Below are positions 19,800-28,479 of a DNA stretch of 64,000 nucleotides, in pieces. The position numbers and the translations under genes were made by a program. The stretch is from Serratia oryzae (GTDB lineage: Bacteria > Pseudomonadota > Gammaproteobacteria > Enterobacterales > Enterobacteriaceae), in contig NZ_MOXD01000002.1 in assembly GCF_001976145.1 (NCBI RefSeq), forward strand, positions 124,001 to 188,000, in the 5' to 3' direction. Position 1 is the stretch's first letter, and each line of letters opens with the position of its first letter. Under the pieces are notes generated by a model, which saw only the letters and a list, made by a program, of their open reading frames with translations, searched no databases and had not been told where the DNA came from.

Positions 19800-20049
19800 A
19801 GCAATCAAGCTGCTGCACAGCAAAAATAAGACAACAGAAGAAGTGTGCTTTCCGTTTTACGTGTGATTAAAAGTGACATTGAAAGGTTTGCGGGCTCCCC
19901 TCCCATTTCCAATCTACCCAGCCAGGCATTTATTTCGAAGTGTGAAATATATCTTAGTATTATTTATTTCCCTCTGTTAAACATCTCTTATGTTTTACAA
20001 GACTTGGAATCTTCCAAGGTGTTTGCTTTTCTACTCGGAGAGGGATTCT

Positions 20050-23000
20050 GTGATAAAGACGAAAAGTGTAATCATTAGCATGCTTATTTCTTTAGCGTTG
20101 ATTGGCTGCGATAGTGCTGAAAAAAGCACGACGCAGAGCAACAATAATAGTGCGGGAAATAGCAGTAATAATAACGGTAACAACAACGGTAACAACAACG
20201 GTAACAACAATGGTGGTAACAGTAATGGAGGTGATATTAACCCACCGAGCACCGCCCTGCCTTACTTTGCCGACTGGGAGAACGTTAACAGCGTCATCAA
20301 AAAAGATCCGGCAATGGAAACAGAAATTCAGCGTATTCTGGCGATGATGACGCTGGAAGAAAAAGTGGGGCAGATGATACAGCCTGATTTACGCGATGTG
20401 ACGCCCGAAGAGGCAGAACAGTATAAATTAGGTTCTATCCTGAACGGCGGCGGTGCTGCGCCAGGCAATAATAAGTACGCCACCGCTGAAGAGTGGGCGA
20501 AAGAGGCGGACAAATATTGGTTAGCGCTGGAACGCGTTTATGAAGGGCGCGGATTCAGGATCCCCTTTATGTGGGCAACGGATGCTGTGCACGGCCATAA
20601 CAACGTGTTTATGGCAACGGTTTTCCCGCACAACATCGGCCTCGGGGCCGCGCGTAACCCCGATCTTATTGAAAAGATCGGTGCTGTGACCGCGCGTGAG
20701 ATTGTCGCTACCGGCTTGGACTGGACGTTTGCACCAACCGTGGCCACGCCGCGTGATTATCGCTGGGGCCGCGTATACGAAGGTTATTCTGAAGATCCCG
20801 AGATCGTTTACGAGTATGCGAAACGCATGGTTCAAGGCATTCAGGGCGGTGAAGAAGGCCTGAAAGGCGAACTGAACGTGATCTCGAACGTTAAACACTG
20901 GGTCGGTGACGGCGGCACGCTGCAGGGTATCGATCACGGCCAAAACCGCTATACCGAGGAATATCTGCGTAATATTCACGCCATGGGCTATATCGGTGGC
21001 CTGAGCGCAGGGGCGCAGGTGGTGATGAGTTCATTTAACTCATGGTGGAACCCGGCCAACGTCGATCCGATGCTAGATAACCCCTATTACTCTGCTGCAA
21101 GCACCGACTCTGGCTACATGCAAAACCAGAAAATCCACGGCTCAAAGTATCTCATCATCGATGTGCTGAAAGGCAAAATGGGCTTTGATGGCCTGGTGGT
21201 GACCGACTGGAATGGCCAGGGTGAGATCAACGGCTGCTCTGCGGCCAACTGCCCGCAAGCCGTTATCGCGGGTAACGACGTTTTTATGGTGACATCACGT
21301 AATGATTGGCACGCATTTTACCAGAACGTCATCGATCAGGTTAAATCCGGCATTATCCCGATGGAACGTATTGACGATGCGGTCACCCGTATTCTACGCG
21401 TTAAAATGCGTGCCAACCTGTGGGAGAAACCGATGCCCAGCCAACGTGCGTTGGCGGGTAAACAGGAGGTGCTCAGCGCCCCTGAGCACGTTGCTGTTGC
21501 ACGTCAGGCGGTATCCGAGTCTCTGGTGCTGTTGAAGAACGAAGCGCAAGCGCTGCCATTGAAGAAAGGGGCGAAATATCTGGTGGTGGGCTCTGCGGCC
21601 AACGATATCACCAAACAGACCGGTGGCTGGTCGTTATCATGGCAGGGAGATGGCAACACCATCGAGAAAGACTTCCCACATGCACAAACCCTGTTAATGG
21701 CCATGAAAAGTGTGGTTGGCGCGGAGAATGTGATTACCGACGTTACGGCTACCACGCCTGAAGAAGCGGTAGCGGTTGTCGTGATCGGCGAAGATCCCTA
21801 CGCTGAAATGTTTGGGGATATCTCCAAGTCACAAACGCTTGAGTTCGCCGCGCTGAAATCGAAATACCGCAAAGATTCAGAGCTGATTAAATCGCTCAAA
21901 GAGCAAGGCTATAAAGTGGTCACGGTGTTTTATTCCGGGCGACCGCTTTATGTTAACGAAGAGATCAATCACTCTGATGCCTTTGTCGCGGCCTGGTTGC
22001 CCGGTACTGAAGGGCTGGGCATTACGGATGTGCTGTTCGGTGATAAGGACTTTAAAGGCAAATTGTCCTACACATGGGGAGCAACCAAGTGTTCCACTAC
22101 CATTAACCGCGCTGCGCCAAACATCGCTGGCTATATCACGCCCGTTGACGGCATCACCGGCCAGGTTATTGAACAGGAACTTGATGGTGAATATGGGCAG
22201 CTCTTTCCATATGGTTACGGTTTGAATTATGCCGGTAAAACCGACGTCGCCGCGACGGAAGCAGATCTAAATAATCTTCCTCTGGATCCCCGTGATTATG
22301 GCTGTGGTATATCTGCACCGGATACCGGCGTTGCGGATACCCCGCTCGAGATCTTTGGCAAAAATGCGAAAGGCGAATTTGTTGCGGCCATATCGGGAGA
22401 TATTAACGGTTGGGCTAAGCATGAAATAACCAAAGGTGAAACGACCATTGGTTCGCTAACCACCAAGGGGATCGATTACCAAGGTATGCAGCAGTCAGCC
22501 CTGAACGTTAATTTCACCGGGGAAACCGAAGGTTTTGTCGGTAAATCTGCCGCTCAGATCTATATGCAAACTACTGACAGCAAAGGGGCGGATTACAATC
22601 GCTATGTGAATGCTAAATCGACTATCGAGTTTGATATTCGCATCCATTCAGGCAATCCCGCGTTGGTTAATTTGTCTACGCACTGCGAATATCCCTGCCG
22701 GGGTGAAGTTAACATCGCCAATATTCTCCCCAAGCCTTCAAGTGAGTGGTCGACAATTAAAATCCCCGTTCAGTGCATGGTAGAAACGGGAATGTCGTAC
22801 CAAATGATGAATACGCCTTTCCTCATCTACACTGCCGAAGCGATAAACTTTGATATTGGTGCCATCCGTTATGTGCCGCAGCCGGACGGTTTACCCAAAG
22901 ATGCCATTCCCTGTGAGACGTTCCATGCCGCCGAATTACCGCCGTTAGAGGGGGCAAGCTACGATATTCTGGCTGACTTTGGCGCAACAAAGGTAACCAG

Positions 23001-23484
23001 CGATCAGTACAATACGGATAACTGGCAACCCTTACCGGAAGGGGTTACGCATATGACCGTAACAGAGGCCGCCTCTGTGATCGGCGTTGCTTATAATGTG
23101 CACAGCCCCGAATCGTATAAAGGCCTATTGCACCTTAATTTCGCCCCTCAAAACCTCAAGCAGTTTGCCAGCGGTCATCTGCAGTTTGATATTTTCGTCA
23201 AGTCGCTAGGCGCGCAAAAGCAAGACTCTGAGCAAACAGGTTTAGTGATTAAAGTCGGCGGCAGTAAAGGTGACACGGGGGATATCTTCGTTGACTCGCT
23301 GGCAGGAGCCAAACTGGTTCTTGGCGAGTGGAAAACGATCGCGGTCCCGATGAGCACCATTACGTCTAAAGTGAGCAATGCTTATTTTGATCAGAGTATT
23401 AACAGCTTCACGGTGTTTCCTGCCTGGGGCAATACGCAGGCGGGCTTTGAGTATGATATTAAGAACATAAAGTTTCTTAAGTAA
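20050..23484 (+). CDS. Glycoside hydrolase family 3 lipoprotein (beta-glucosidase / glucan exohydrolase-like)
   Basis: A 1144-residue predicted lipoprotein. The GTG at 20050 is chosen because GGAGAGGG lies five bases upstream. It gives a lipoprotein signal ending LALIGC with Cys20, and Asp at +2. An Asn/Gly linker follows at about 36-65. The GH3 N-terminal domain holds the probable nucleophile Asp386 in VVTDWNG, with KHWVGDGG upstream. A GH3 C-terminal domain and two ExoP-like beta-sandwich segments occupy the rest. Such enzymes release glucose from beta-1,3/1,4-glucans or cellodextrins; the substrate is inferred. It interrupts the ushA-ybaK synteny, with an AT-rich leader, suggesting acquisition. 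Confidence 0.87.
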   Translation: MIKTKSVIISMLISLALIGCDSAEKSTTQSNNNSAGNSSNNNGNNNGNNNGNNNGGNSNGGDINPPSTALPYFADWENVNSVIKKDPAMETEIQRILAMMTLEEKVGQMIQPDLRDVTPEEAEQYKLGSILNGGGAAPGNNKYATAEEWAKEADKYWLALERVYEGRGFRIPFMWATDAVHGHNNVFMATVFPHNIGLGAARNPDLIEKIGAVTAREIVATGLDWTFAPTVATPRDYRWGRVYEGYSEDPEIVYEYAKRMVQGIQGGEEGLKGELNVISNVKHWVGDGGTLQGIDHGQNRYTEEYLRNIHAMGYIGGLSAGAQVVMSSFNSWWNPANVDPMLDNPYYSAASTDSGYMQNQKIHGSKYLIIDVLKGKMGFDGLVVTDWNGQGEINGCSAANCPQAVIAGNDVFMVTSRNDWHAFYQNVIDQVKSGIIPMERIDDAVTRILRVKMRANLWEKPMPSQRALAGKQEVLSAPEHVAVARQAVSESLVLLKNEAQALPLKKGAKYLVVGSAANDITKQTGGWSLSWQGDGNTIEKDFPHAQTLLMAMKSVVGAENVITDVTATTPEEAVAVVVIGEDPYAEMFGDISKSQTLEFAALKSKYRKDSELIKSLKEQGYKVVTVFYSGRPLYVNEEINHSDAFVAAWLPGTEGLGITDVLFGDKDFKGKLSYTWGATKCSTTINRAAPNIAGYITPVDGITGQVIEQELDGEYGQLFPYGYGLNYAGKTDVAATEADLNNLPLDPRDYGCGISAPDTGVADTPLEIFGKNAKGEFVAAISGDINGWAKHEITKGETTIGSLTTKGIDYQGMQQSALNVNFTGETEGFVGKSAAQIYMQTTDSKGADYNRYVNAKSTIEFDIRIHSGNPALVNLSTHCEYPCRGEVNIANILPKPSSEWSTIKIPVQCMVETGMSYQMMNTPFLIYTAEAINFDIGAIRYVPQPDGLPKDAIPCETFHAAELPPLEGASYDILADFGATKVTSDQYNTDNWQPLPEGVTHMTVTEAASVIGVAYNVHSPESYKGLLHLNFAPQNLKQFASGHLQFDIFVKSLGAQKQDSEQTGLVIKVGGSKGDTGDIFVDSLAGAKLVLGEWKTIAVPMSTITSKVSNAYFDQSINSFTVFPAWGNTQAGFEYDIKNIKFLK
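20176..20211 (+). repeat. Tandem 12-bp repeat encoding a Gly-Asn linker
   Basis: Three consecutive units GGTAACAACAAC (the last ends in T) encode GNNN repeats in the linker of the GH3 lipoprotein. Gain or loss of units would keep the reading frame. Confidence 0.9.
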
Positions 23485-23494
23485 CCCTAGGTGC

Positions 23495-23524
23495 AACAAC
23501 GGTGGTGATGCTGCCACCGTTGTT
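23495..23524. terminator. Bidirectional hairpin between the GH3 gene and ybaK
   Basis: A perfect 11-bp stem AACAACGGTGG/CCACCGTTGTT with an 8-base loop lies in the 51-base gap between two converging genes. Confidence 0.75.
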
Positions 23525-23535
23525 TAATGGGGTTT

Positions 23536-24015
23536 TCAATCCCGTTTGGCGATATCGGCAAAATTGCCGCTGAGTAAACGGCATAAATCGCCGGCGGCGA
23601 GCTCAATATCCAGCCCGCGTTTGCCGCCGGAAACGAAAATCGTGGTGAATTGCTGTGCCTGGCTGTCGATCACCGTCGGCAGCCGTTTTTTCTGCCCGAG
23701 TGGGCTGATCCCCCCCACCAGATAGCCGGTGACACGCTGTGCTAACAGCGGATCGGCCATCTCGGCTTTTTTGGCCCCCAGCGCTTTGGCGACCTTTTTC
23801 AGATCCAACTGAGTGGCTACCGGGGTGACCGCCACCGCCAGATGCTTGCTATCGCCATTGAGTGCCACCAGCAGGGTTTTATAGACTTGCTCGGCGTTCA
23901 GCCCCAGCTTTTTCACCACTTCATCACCGAAGTGGGTTTCTTCGCTGTCGTGATGGTAAGGATGAAGGGTGAAAGCCACCTTTTGTTTTTCAAGCAGTAC
24001 CACTGCGGGCGTCAT
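23536..24015 (-). CDS. ybaK: YbaK, Cys-tRNA(Pro)/Cys-tRNA(Cys) deacylase
   Basis: A 159-residue protein, the same length as E. coli YbaK. It hydrolyses Cys-tRNA(Pro) made by mischarging prolyl-tRNA synthetase and so protects translation fidelity. The YbaK/ProX-type editing fold shows in [42 protein letters not shown] and the C-terminal GKRGLDIEL. The conserved Lys of the KTL motif is present. The ushA...ybaK-chiX-ybaP order matches E. coli apart from the inserted GH3 gene. Confidence 0.96.
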   Translation of the reverse strand: MTPAVVLLEKQKVAFTLHPYHHDSEETHFGDEVVKKLGLNAEQVYKTLLVALNGDSKHLAVAVTPVATQLDLKKVAKALGAKKAEMADPLLAQRVTGYLVGGISPLGQKKRLPTVIDSQAQQFTTIFVSGGKRGLDIELAAGDLCRLLSGNFADIAKRD

Positions 24016-24126
24016 AAGGGAGGTTCCTAAACGATAAGAAGGTTGCAGTTTGCGACCATAAAATTACAAAAACGCTGCTTGCTAAGCAACCTACGCCGGG
24101 AATAAGTAAAGGCAGTTGCCAATAGG

Positions 24127-24154
24127 TTCACCAGATTGCTACCCTGTCTATTGT
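24127..24154 (+). promoter_or_regulatory. Sigma-70 promoter of chiX
   Basis: TTCACC at 24127-24132 and TATTGT at 24149-24154 are separated by 16 bases. They lie directly ahead of the predicted ChiX 5' end at about 24163. Confidence 0.65.
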
Positions 24155-24162
24155 AACCGCTA

Positions 24163-24241
24163 ACACGGCTACAATGCGTATAACTAAAAATATGAGAAAT
24201 TCCTCTTTGACTGGCCAATAGCGATATTGGCCACTTTTTTT
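24163..24241 (+). ncRNA. chiX: Small RNA ChiX (MicM/SroB)
   Basis: In E. coli this Hfq-dependent RNA lies in the same ybaK-ybaP gap and silences chitoporin and chitobiose genes by pairing at the ribosome site. The core AAATTCCTCTTTGAC is identical to E. coli ChiX, as is most of the terminator hairpin TGGCCAATA-GCGA-TATTGGCCA (24212-24220/24225-24233) before seven T residues. It is on the strand opposite its neighbours, and its terminator tail overlaps the ybaP stop codon. The predicted length is about 79 nt against 84 in E. coli. The 5' end is inferred from the promoter and the conserved ACAC start. Confidence 0.93.
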
Positions 24242-25043
24242 AGTGGGGTTGCAGCATGGCGGGCAGGTTATCCTCGCCATACAGGTGCAGGGCACCAACG
24301 GCCACCACATAATTTCCTGGCGGTAACGCTTCCAGTTTTTGCTGCCAACTGCGGTTACGGCGGTGCATCAGCACGTCATACAGTTCGGCGCAAAAGGTAG
24401 AAGGCAAGGTTTCCAGCGTGGCGTTTGGCTTGGCGTCCAACCACCAACTCATCATGGTTTGCAGCAGCCGCGCGTTGGTATGCCAGTGCTCCAGCGTATC
24501 GTGCAGCAACGCTATTCCCCCTTCTGGCAGTTGTTGCAGCATATCCCATTGTTCCTCTGCCCCTTCCAGTTCGATCACTGCTTTGTGCTGCGTTTTGGCG
24601 GCTTGCAATAACTGATAGTCGATACCGTATTCGGCGCGTAGTCCCAATTGTTGCGCCTGTCGCGCCTGCATCATCAAGGCAACCTGCCAGCCTGGCAGGG
24701 CAGAGAAGGTTTCACTATCGACGCCCAACTCTTGGCAAAGTACCTGTAAATGACGAAATTCTTCAGTGGTGAGGCGTTGTTCCAGCGGGATTTGTTCGCC
24801 ATCCTGGGCAAAAGGTGAAGAGGAACCCGTGATATCGGCTTCAACGATCAACGCATCCGCCTGCCGTAAACGGGCAATCAGCTGTGCGGGCAAGGGGGAC
24901 ATATTCACTGTGCCCATATGAATGCTGCCCACCAGATGGAGCTGACGGTTGCCCGGCAACGTGATGTCCAGCGCTGGGTAGGCGTGGGCGTGCGGAGAAA
25001 TAATGCCGAGGAAAGCGGCGATGCGGTGTAACAGTTGACCCAT
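24240..25043 (-). CDS. ybaP: TraB/GumN-family protein YbaP
   Basis: A 267-residue protein of the TraB (DUF, GumN) family, close to E. coli YbaP (264 residues). HLVGSIHMGT near residue 40 and the C-terminal VVAVGALHLYGEDNLP are the paired family motifs, whose His and Glu residues suggest a metal-dependent hydrolase fold. LGLRAEYGIDYQLLQAAKTQHK is shared with E. coli almost exactly. AGGAG lies nine bases before the ATG. The physiological role is unknown. Confidence 0.93.
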   Translation of the reverse strand: MGQLLHRIAAFLGIISPHAHAYPALDITLPGNRQLHLVGSIHMGTVNMSPLPAQLIARLRQADALIVEADITGSSSPFAQDGEQIPLEQRLTTEEFRHLQVLCQELGVDSETFSALPGWQVALMMQARQAQQLGLRAEYGIDYQLLQAAKTQHKAVIELEGAEEQWDMLQQLPEGGIALLHDTLEHWHTNARLLQTMMSWWLDAKPNATLETLPSTFCAELYDVLMHRRNRSWQQKLEALPPGNYVVAVGALHLYGEDNLPAMLQPH

Positions 25044-25134
25044 GCAACGTGGCTCCTGATTAGCGTTTGCCCCATGCTAAACGCTATCCCCCCCATAAGA
25101 AAGGCTGAACAGTGAGGGATTTATCCCAAAGCTA

Positions 25135-25162
25135 AGCAGAGCACGGTAGATTGTGCTCTGCT
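25135..25162 (-). terminator. Hairpin downstream of the CopZ-like gene
   Basis: A perfect 10-bp stem AGCAGAGCAC/GTGCTCTGCT with an 8-base loop lies about 130 bases past the CopZ-like stop. The T tail on the minus strand is short. Confidence 0.5.
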
Positions 25163-25289
25163 ATAAGATGACTTGGCGTTACTGAGTAGGGAGATGAAAG
25201 TGCCATGGTCGCAGCGGTAACCATGGCCACTGATGTTCTAACCGCCGCCTGTGTTTCCGTAAAGTAGAGGGCAGCCAGCAACTTAGTGT

Positions 25290-25505
25290 TTAGGTGAGTG
25301 AGGAGGCCTTCAGCTTGGCGTGAAAACCTGCCTCTTCTATGGCTGCGATCAACCGTTGTGCATCGGCATCGCCGTAAACGTTGGCTGATTCCAGAGTGAC
25401 CTCAGCGGAAGTCACCCCCGGAACAGCCTCGAGCGCCTTGCGCGCGCTGCCAACACAGTGCATGCAGGAAAGCCCCTGCAGCGATAATACCGTTGTTTGA
25501 GACAT
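25290..25505 (-). CDS. Standalone heavy-metal-associated domain protein, CopZ-like copper chaperone
   Basis: A complete 71-residue HMA domain with the Cu(I)-binding pair Cys14 and Cys17 in GLSCMHC. It begins MSQT and follows the pattern of the first metal-binding domain of E. coli CopA, including the Ala/Gly-rich end, then stops. GAGGAAA precedes the ATG. It is divergent from cueR and read from a CueR-type promoter (25574-25604), exactly where copA begins in E. coli. No P-type ATPase follows; the next 246 bases to ybaP hold no gene. It could be a true CopZ chaperone or a surviving copA 5' domain. E. coli makes a similar short product from copA by frameshifting. Confidence 0.88.
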   Translation of the reverse strand: MSQTTVLSLQGLSCMHCVGSARKALEAVPGVTSAEVTLESANVYGDADAQRLIAAIEEAGFHAKLKASSLT

Positions 25506-25573
25506 TATTGATTTCCTCGTAACCAGGGCTATTGCTTAAGGCTTGACCGCCTCAATGTTTATCATTAAAAATG

Positions 25574-25604
25574 AGCTTAAACCTTCCAGCAAGGGTAAGG
25601 TCAA
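25574..25604 (-). promoter_or_regulatory. CueR-regulated promoter with 19-bp spacer
   Basis: On the minus strand, -35 TTGACC (25599-25604) and -10 TAAGCT (25574-25579) are separated by 19 bp. That overlong spacing is typical of promoters activated by MerR-family regulators. The spacer carries the dyad with ends ACCTT and AAGGT (25581-25601) and closely resembles the E. coli copA promoter. It reads toward the CopZ-like gene. Confidence 0.9.
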
Positions 25605-25613
25605 GGAGGTTCA

Positions 25614-26015
25614 ATGAATATCAGCGATGTGGCTAAAAAAACCGGTTTAACCAGCAAAGCGATTCGTTTTTACGAAGAAAAAGGCTTAGTCACCGCCCCA
25701 ATCCGCACGGAGAACGGCTACCGTAGTTACGATCTGAAGCACGTTGAAGAGTTAACGTTGCTGCGTCAGGCGCGTCAGGTGGGGTTTAATCTTGATGAGT
25801 GCCGCGAATTGGTGGCGTTGTTTAACGACCCGGCGCGCCACAGTGCCGATGTCAAGGCGCGCACCCTGCAGAAAGTGGCTGAGATTGAAAAACACATCAG
25901 TGAATTGGGGCAAATGCGCCAGCGGCTATTAGCGCTGGCGGAACAGTGCCCAGGTGACGATGGGGCAGACTGCCCGATCATTAACAATCTGGCAGGCTGC
26001 TGCCACCGGCATTAG
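25614..26015 (+). CDS. cueR: CueR, copper-responsive MerR-family activator
   Basis: CueR (133 residues) senses cytosolic Cu(I) and activates copper export and oxidation genes. The winged helix-turn-helix starts [26 protein letters not shown] long dimerisation helix follows, and the metal-binding loop contains Cys112 and Cys120 with seven residues between them, as in E. coli CueR. An extra Cys-Cys pair lies at 129-130. A strong ribosome site AAGGAGGT overlaps the -35 region of the divergent promoter. The 3' end overlaps ybbJ convergently by four bases. Confidence 0.96.
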   Translation: MNISDVAKKTGLTSKAIRFYEEKGLVTAPIRTENGYRSYDLKHVEELTLLRQARQVGFNLDECRELVALFNDPARHSADVKARTLQKVAEIEKHISELGQMRQRLLALAEQCPGDDGADCPIINNLAGCCHRH

Positions 26016-26473
26016 CGGTTAATGGCGCGGATCACCAAGGTGACGCCTTCAACGGCCACCACTTCCACTTCGGTGCCAACCGGCAGATCCTCGTTAGCCT
26101 GCGCGCGCCAACTGCTGTCACCAATATTGATGCGCCCCAGGCCGTTGTGCATTGGCTCGGTCAAGGTAGCGCGGGTGCCAATCAACTGGCGGTTACGCTG
26201 GTTCAGCACCTGCGAACCGCTGGTTGCCGCGGCAGGCCGCTGGCGTAGCCAGTACCACCATAGATAAGCCACGGCGATGGTCAACACGGCAAAAATGGCG
26301 CCTTGCCACTCCCAGTTGAGCTGCGGCAGCAACCAGACGACAATCCCAACCAGCACCGCCGACAGGCCGCTCCACAGCAGGTAACCGCTGGCACCGAGCA
26401 TTTCGGCGGCCAGCAGCAACCCACCGAGAGAGATCCAGAACCACTGTGGGTTTGCTGCGATCTGCTCAATCAT
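26012..26473 (-). CDS. ybbJ: YbbJ, NfeD-family membrane protein
   Basis: A 153-residue NfeD-like protein. Three to four membrane segments occupy residues 1-75. A C-terminal OB-fold domain (about 88-150) includes [23 protein letters not shown]. NfeD proteins pair with stomatin-like proteins; here the upstream partner qmcA ends two bases before the ybbJ start, so the pair is an operon. The cueR-ybbJ-qmcA order matches E. coli. Confidence 0.93.
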   Translation of the reverse strand: MIEQIAANPQWFWISLGGLLLAAEMLGASGYLLWSGLSAVLVGIVVWLLPQLNWEWQGAIFAVLTIAVAYLWWYWLRQRPAAATSGSQVLNQRNRQLIGTRATLTEPMHNGLGRINIGDSSWRAQANEDLPVGTEVEVVAVEGVTLVIRAINR

Positions 26474-26475
26474 GA

Positions 26476-27381
26476 TTACTTACCTTTACTTTCTTTCAGC
26501 AACTCGGTAATGCCACCGATGGAGCCCAACAGACTGCTGGCATCCAGCGGCATCATGATCACTTTACTGTTATTAGCGGAACCGATTTTCTGCAGCGCAT
26601 CGGTGTACTTTTGCGCCACGAAGTAGTTCACGGCTTGGATATTGCCGCTGGCAATGGCATCGGAAACCAACTGCGTTGCCCGCGCTTCTGCTTCGGCGGC
26701 ACGTTCACGCGCTTCGGCCTGCAAGAATGCCGATTGGCGTTCCCCTTCCGCTTTCAGGATCTGCGACTGTTTATCCCCTTCGGCACGCAGGATCGCCGCC
26801 TGGCGTACCCCTTCAGCTTCCAGAATATCGGCACGTTTGGTACGTTCAGCCTTCATCTGTGCATTCATCGACGCGATCAGTTCGGCGGGTGGGCGCACAT
26901 CGCGGATTTCAATGCGGGTAATTTTGACGCCCCAAGGATTGGTGGCCTCATCGACGATATGCAGTAAACGGCTGTTGATGCTGTCGCGTTGCGATAGCAT
27001 TTCGTCCAGCTCCATGGAGCCGAGCACGGTACGGAAGTTGGTCATGGTAAGGTTAACGATCGCCTGTTCCAGGTTGCTGACCTCATAGGCGGCACGCGCC
27101 GGATCGACCACCTGAATAAAGCATACGGCATCAATGGCCACGTTGGCGTTATCGCGCGAGATAATCTCTTGGGAAGGGATATCCAGCACCTGTTCCATCA
27201 TATTAATCTTGCGGCCGATGCGATCCATAAATGGCACCACGACGCTCAACCCGGGCATCAACGTCTTGGTATAACGGCCGAAGCGCTCCACCGTCCATTG
27301 GAAGCCCTGTGGCACAATTTTTACGCTGGCGAAGACGATAATCAACGCAACAACGATCACAACGGGAATAACGGTAAACAT
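26476..27381 (-). CDS. qmcA: QmcA, SPFH/stomatin-family membrane protein
   Basis: A 301-residue SPFH (stomatin/prohibitin-like) protein. It has one N-terminal membrane anchor (about 2-20), the SPFH domain starting [17 protein letters not shown], and a long coiled-coil rich in Glu, Ala and Arg at about 180-250. In E. coli QmcA is linked to membrane quality control with FtsH/HflKC. AGGAGG lies before the ATG at 27381; a longer frame from 27453 would add 24 residues upstream of that site and is rejected. In E. coli fetAB follows toward cnoX, but not here. Confidence 0.94.
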   Translation of the reverse strand: MFTVIPVVIVVALIIVFASVKIVPQGFQWTVERFGRYTKTLMPGLSVVVPFMDRIGRKINMMEQVLDIPSQEIISRDNANVAIDAVCFIQVVDPARAAYEVSNLEQAIVNLTMTNFRTVLGSMELDEMLSQRDSINSRLLHIVDEATNPWGVKITRIEIRDVRPPAELIASMNAQMKAERTKRADILEAEGVRQAAILRAEGDKQSQILKAEGERQSAFLQAEARERAAEAEARATQLVSDAIASGNIQAVNYFVAQKYTDALQKIGSANNSKVIMMPLDASSLLGSIGGITELLKESKGK

Positions 27382-27438
27382 GGCATAACCTCCTGTCAGA
27401 CGTATTAATAGATAGTACGTCAACGGTGGGAGAAAGCC

Positions 27439-27476
27439 TAATATCCCCTTCATACTTCAAGCTGCGGGTACGTTGG
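27439..27476. repeat. Degenerate half ERIC element
   Basis: The sequence reads like the left 38 bases of ERIC (ATATCCCCTTCATACTTCAA then GCTGCGGGTACGTTGG) and then diverges. No central palindrome or right end follows. It lies between qmcA and cnoX. Confidence 0.65.
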
Positions 27477-27508
27477 TTTATCGATTACTGGCGTGAAATC
27501 AGGGAGAA

Positions 27509-27532
27509 CAGGGTACAGCAGGCTGTACCCTG
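27509..27532 (-). terminator. Hairpin after cnoX
   Basis: A perfect 10-bp stem CAGGGTACAG/CTGTACCCTG with a 4-base loop lies just past the cnoX stop. The minus-strand T tail is weak. Confidence 0.6.
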
Positions 27533-27544
27533 ATTAGCGAAGGT

Positions 27545-28399
27545 TCAATACAATAAAGAATAAAGCTGGCGGCGATATTTACCCGCCAGCGCATCACCGG
27601 TGCCCAGCGCGGCCAGAATATCCATCAACGTTTTGCGCGCATTGCCGTTGGCGGCAGCCAGATCTTTTTGCAGATGGCCCATCAGCAGTTCCAGCGCTTC
27701 TTCATTACGGCCAACCTGATGCAGTTGCAGGGCAAGCTGAACCGCCAGCTCGACGTTTTCCGGCTGCTGCTGCACCTGCTGCTGTAACTGTTGGATCTCT
27801 GGCGTGTCGGCAGCCTGTTTCAGTAATTCAATCTGCGCGATCAGCCCTTGGTAACGGGTATCGCGATCCTGTAATGGAATGGTTGCCAGCACCGCTTCGG
27901 CGTCTTCCAATTTGTTCAGGGCGATCTGCGTTTCTGCCAGCGTCAGGCCGATATCGCTGCGCTGATTGCTGGCTTGCCAGGCGTCTTTCAGCAATGGCAG
28001 AGCGTCGAGAGCACGATCGTCCTGCAGCATTTCCACGGCTTCGGCCAGTTTCAGATCTTCCGTTTTGGGCAGGAAACGTTGCAGGAATTCGCGGATCATC
28101 TCTTCCGGCTGCGGGCCTTGGAAACCATCAACCGGCTGGCCCTCTTGGAACATATAAACGGTGGGGATCGAGCGCAGCCCAAACTGGGAGGCGATCATCT
28201 GTTCTGCGTCACAGTCCACTTTGGCCAAAATGAACTGCCCGGCATACTCCGCTGCCAGCTTGTCCAAAACGGGCGTGAGCTGCAGACAGTGCTGGCTGCG
28301 ATCGGACCAGAAGTAGAACAGTACCGGGACGGACATGGATTGTTCCAGCGTCTGGTGCAGGTTAGTTTCATTAATATCAACAACAGCTTGAGCTAGCAT
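27545..28399 (-). CDS. cnoX: CnoX (YbbN), thioredoxin-fold chaperedoxin
   Basis: CnoX (284 residues) protects proteins from oxidative (hypochlorite) damage and hands them to chaperones. An N-terminal thioredoxin fold (about 1-110) carries SQHC at residues 35-38 instead of the usual CXXC, just like E. coli CnoX, so it lacks reductase activity. A C-terminal TPR region (about 120-284) is rich in Leu, Gln and Ala. AGAGAGAAAA precedes the ATG. It follows ybbO and tesA on the same strand. Confidence 0.95.
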   Translation of the reverse strand: MLAQAVVDINETNLHQTLEQSMSVPVLFYFWSDRSQHCLQLTPVLDKLAAEYAGQFILAKVDCDAEQMIASQFGLRSIPTVYMFQEGQPVDGFQGPQPEEMIREFLQRFLPKTEDLKLAEAVEMLQDDRALDALPLLKDAWQASNQRSDIGLTLAETQIALNKLEDAEAVLATIPLQDRDTRYQGLIAQIELLKQAADTPEIQQLQQQVQQQPENVELAVQLALQLHQVGRNEEALELLMGHLQKDLAAANGNARKTLMDILAALGTGDALAGKYRRQLYSLLY

Positions 28400-28479
28400 G
28401 GTTTTTCTCTCTGAGCTTGCGGAGCGATTGGGTTCTAAATGGGGGCGAACTGACGCACTTCAACCCTGGCCTGGTTGGC

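Noticed and set aside
19845-20078. 77-residue frame upstream of the GH3 gene
   Set aside because: It overlaps the strong ribosome site and start of the lipoprotein gene in another frame and has no ribosome site of its own.
25044-25289. Remnant of the copA ATPase downstream of the metal-binding domain
   Set aside because: In the reading frame I followed, the minus-strand sequence after the stop gives no P-type ATPase motif and further stops; I see no decayed ATPase body there.
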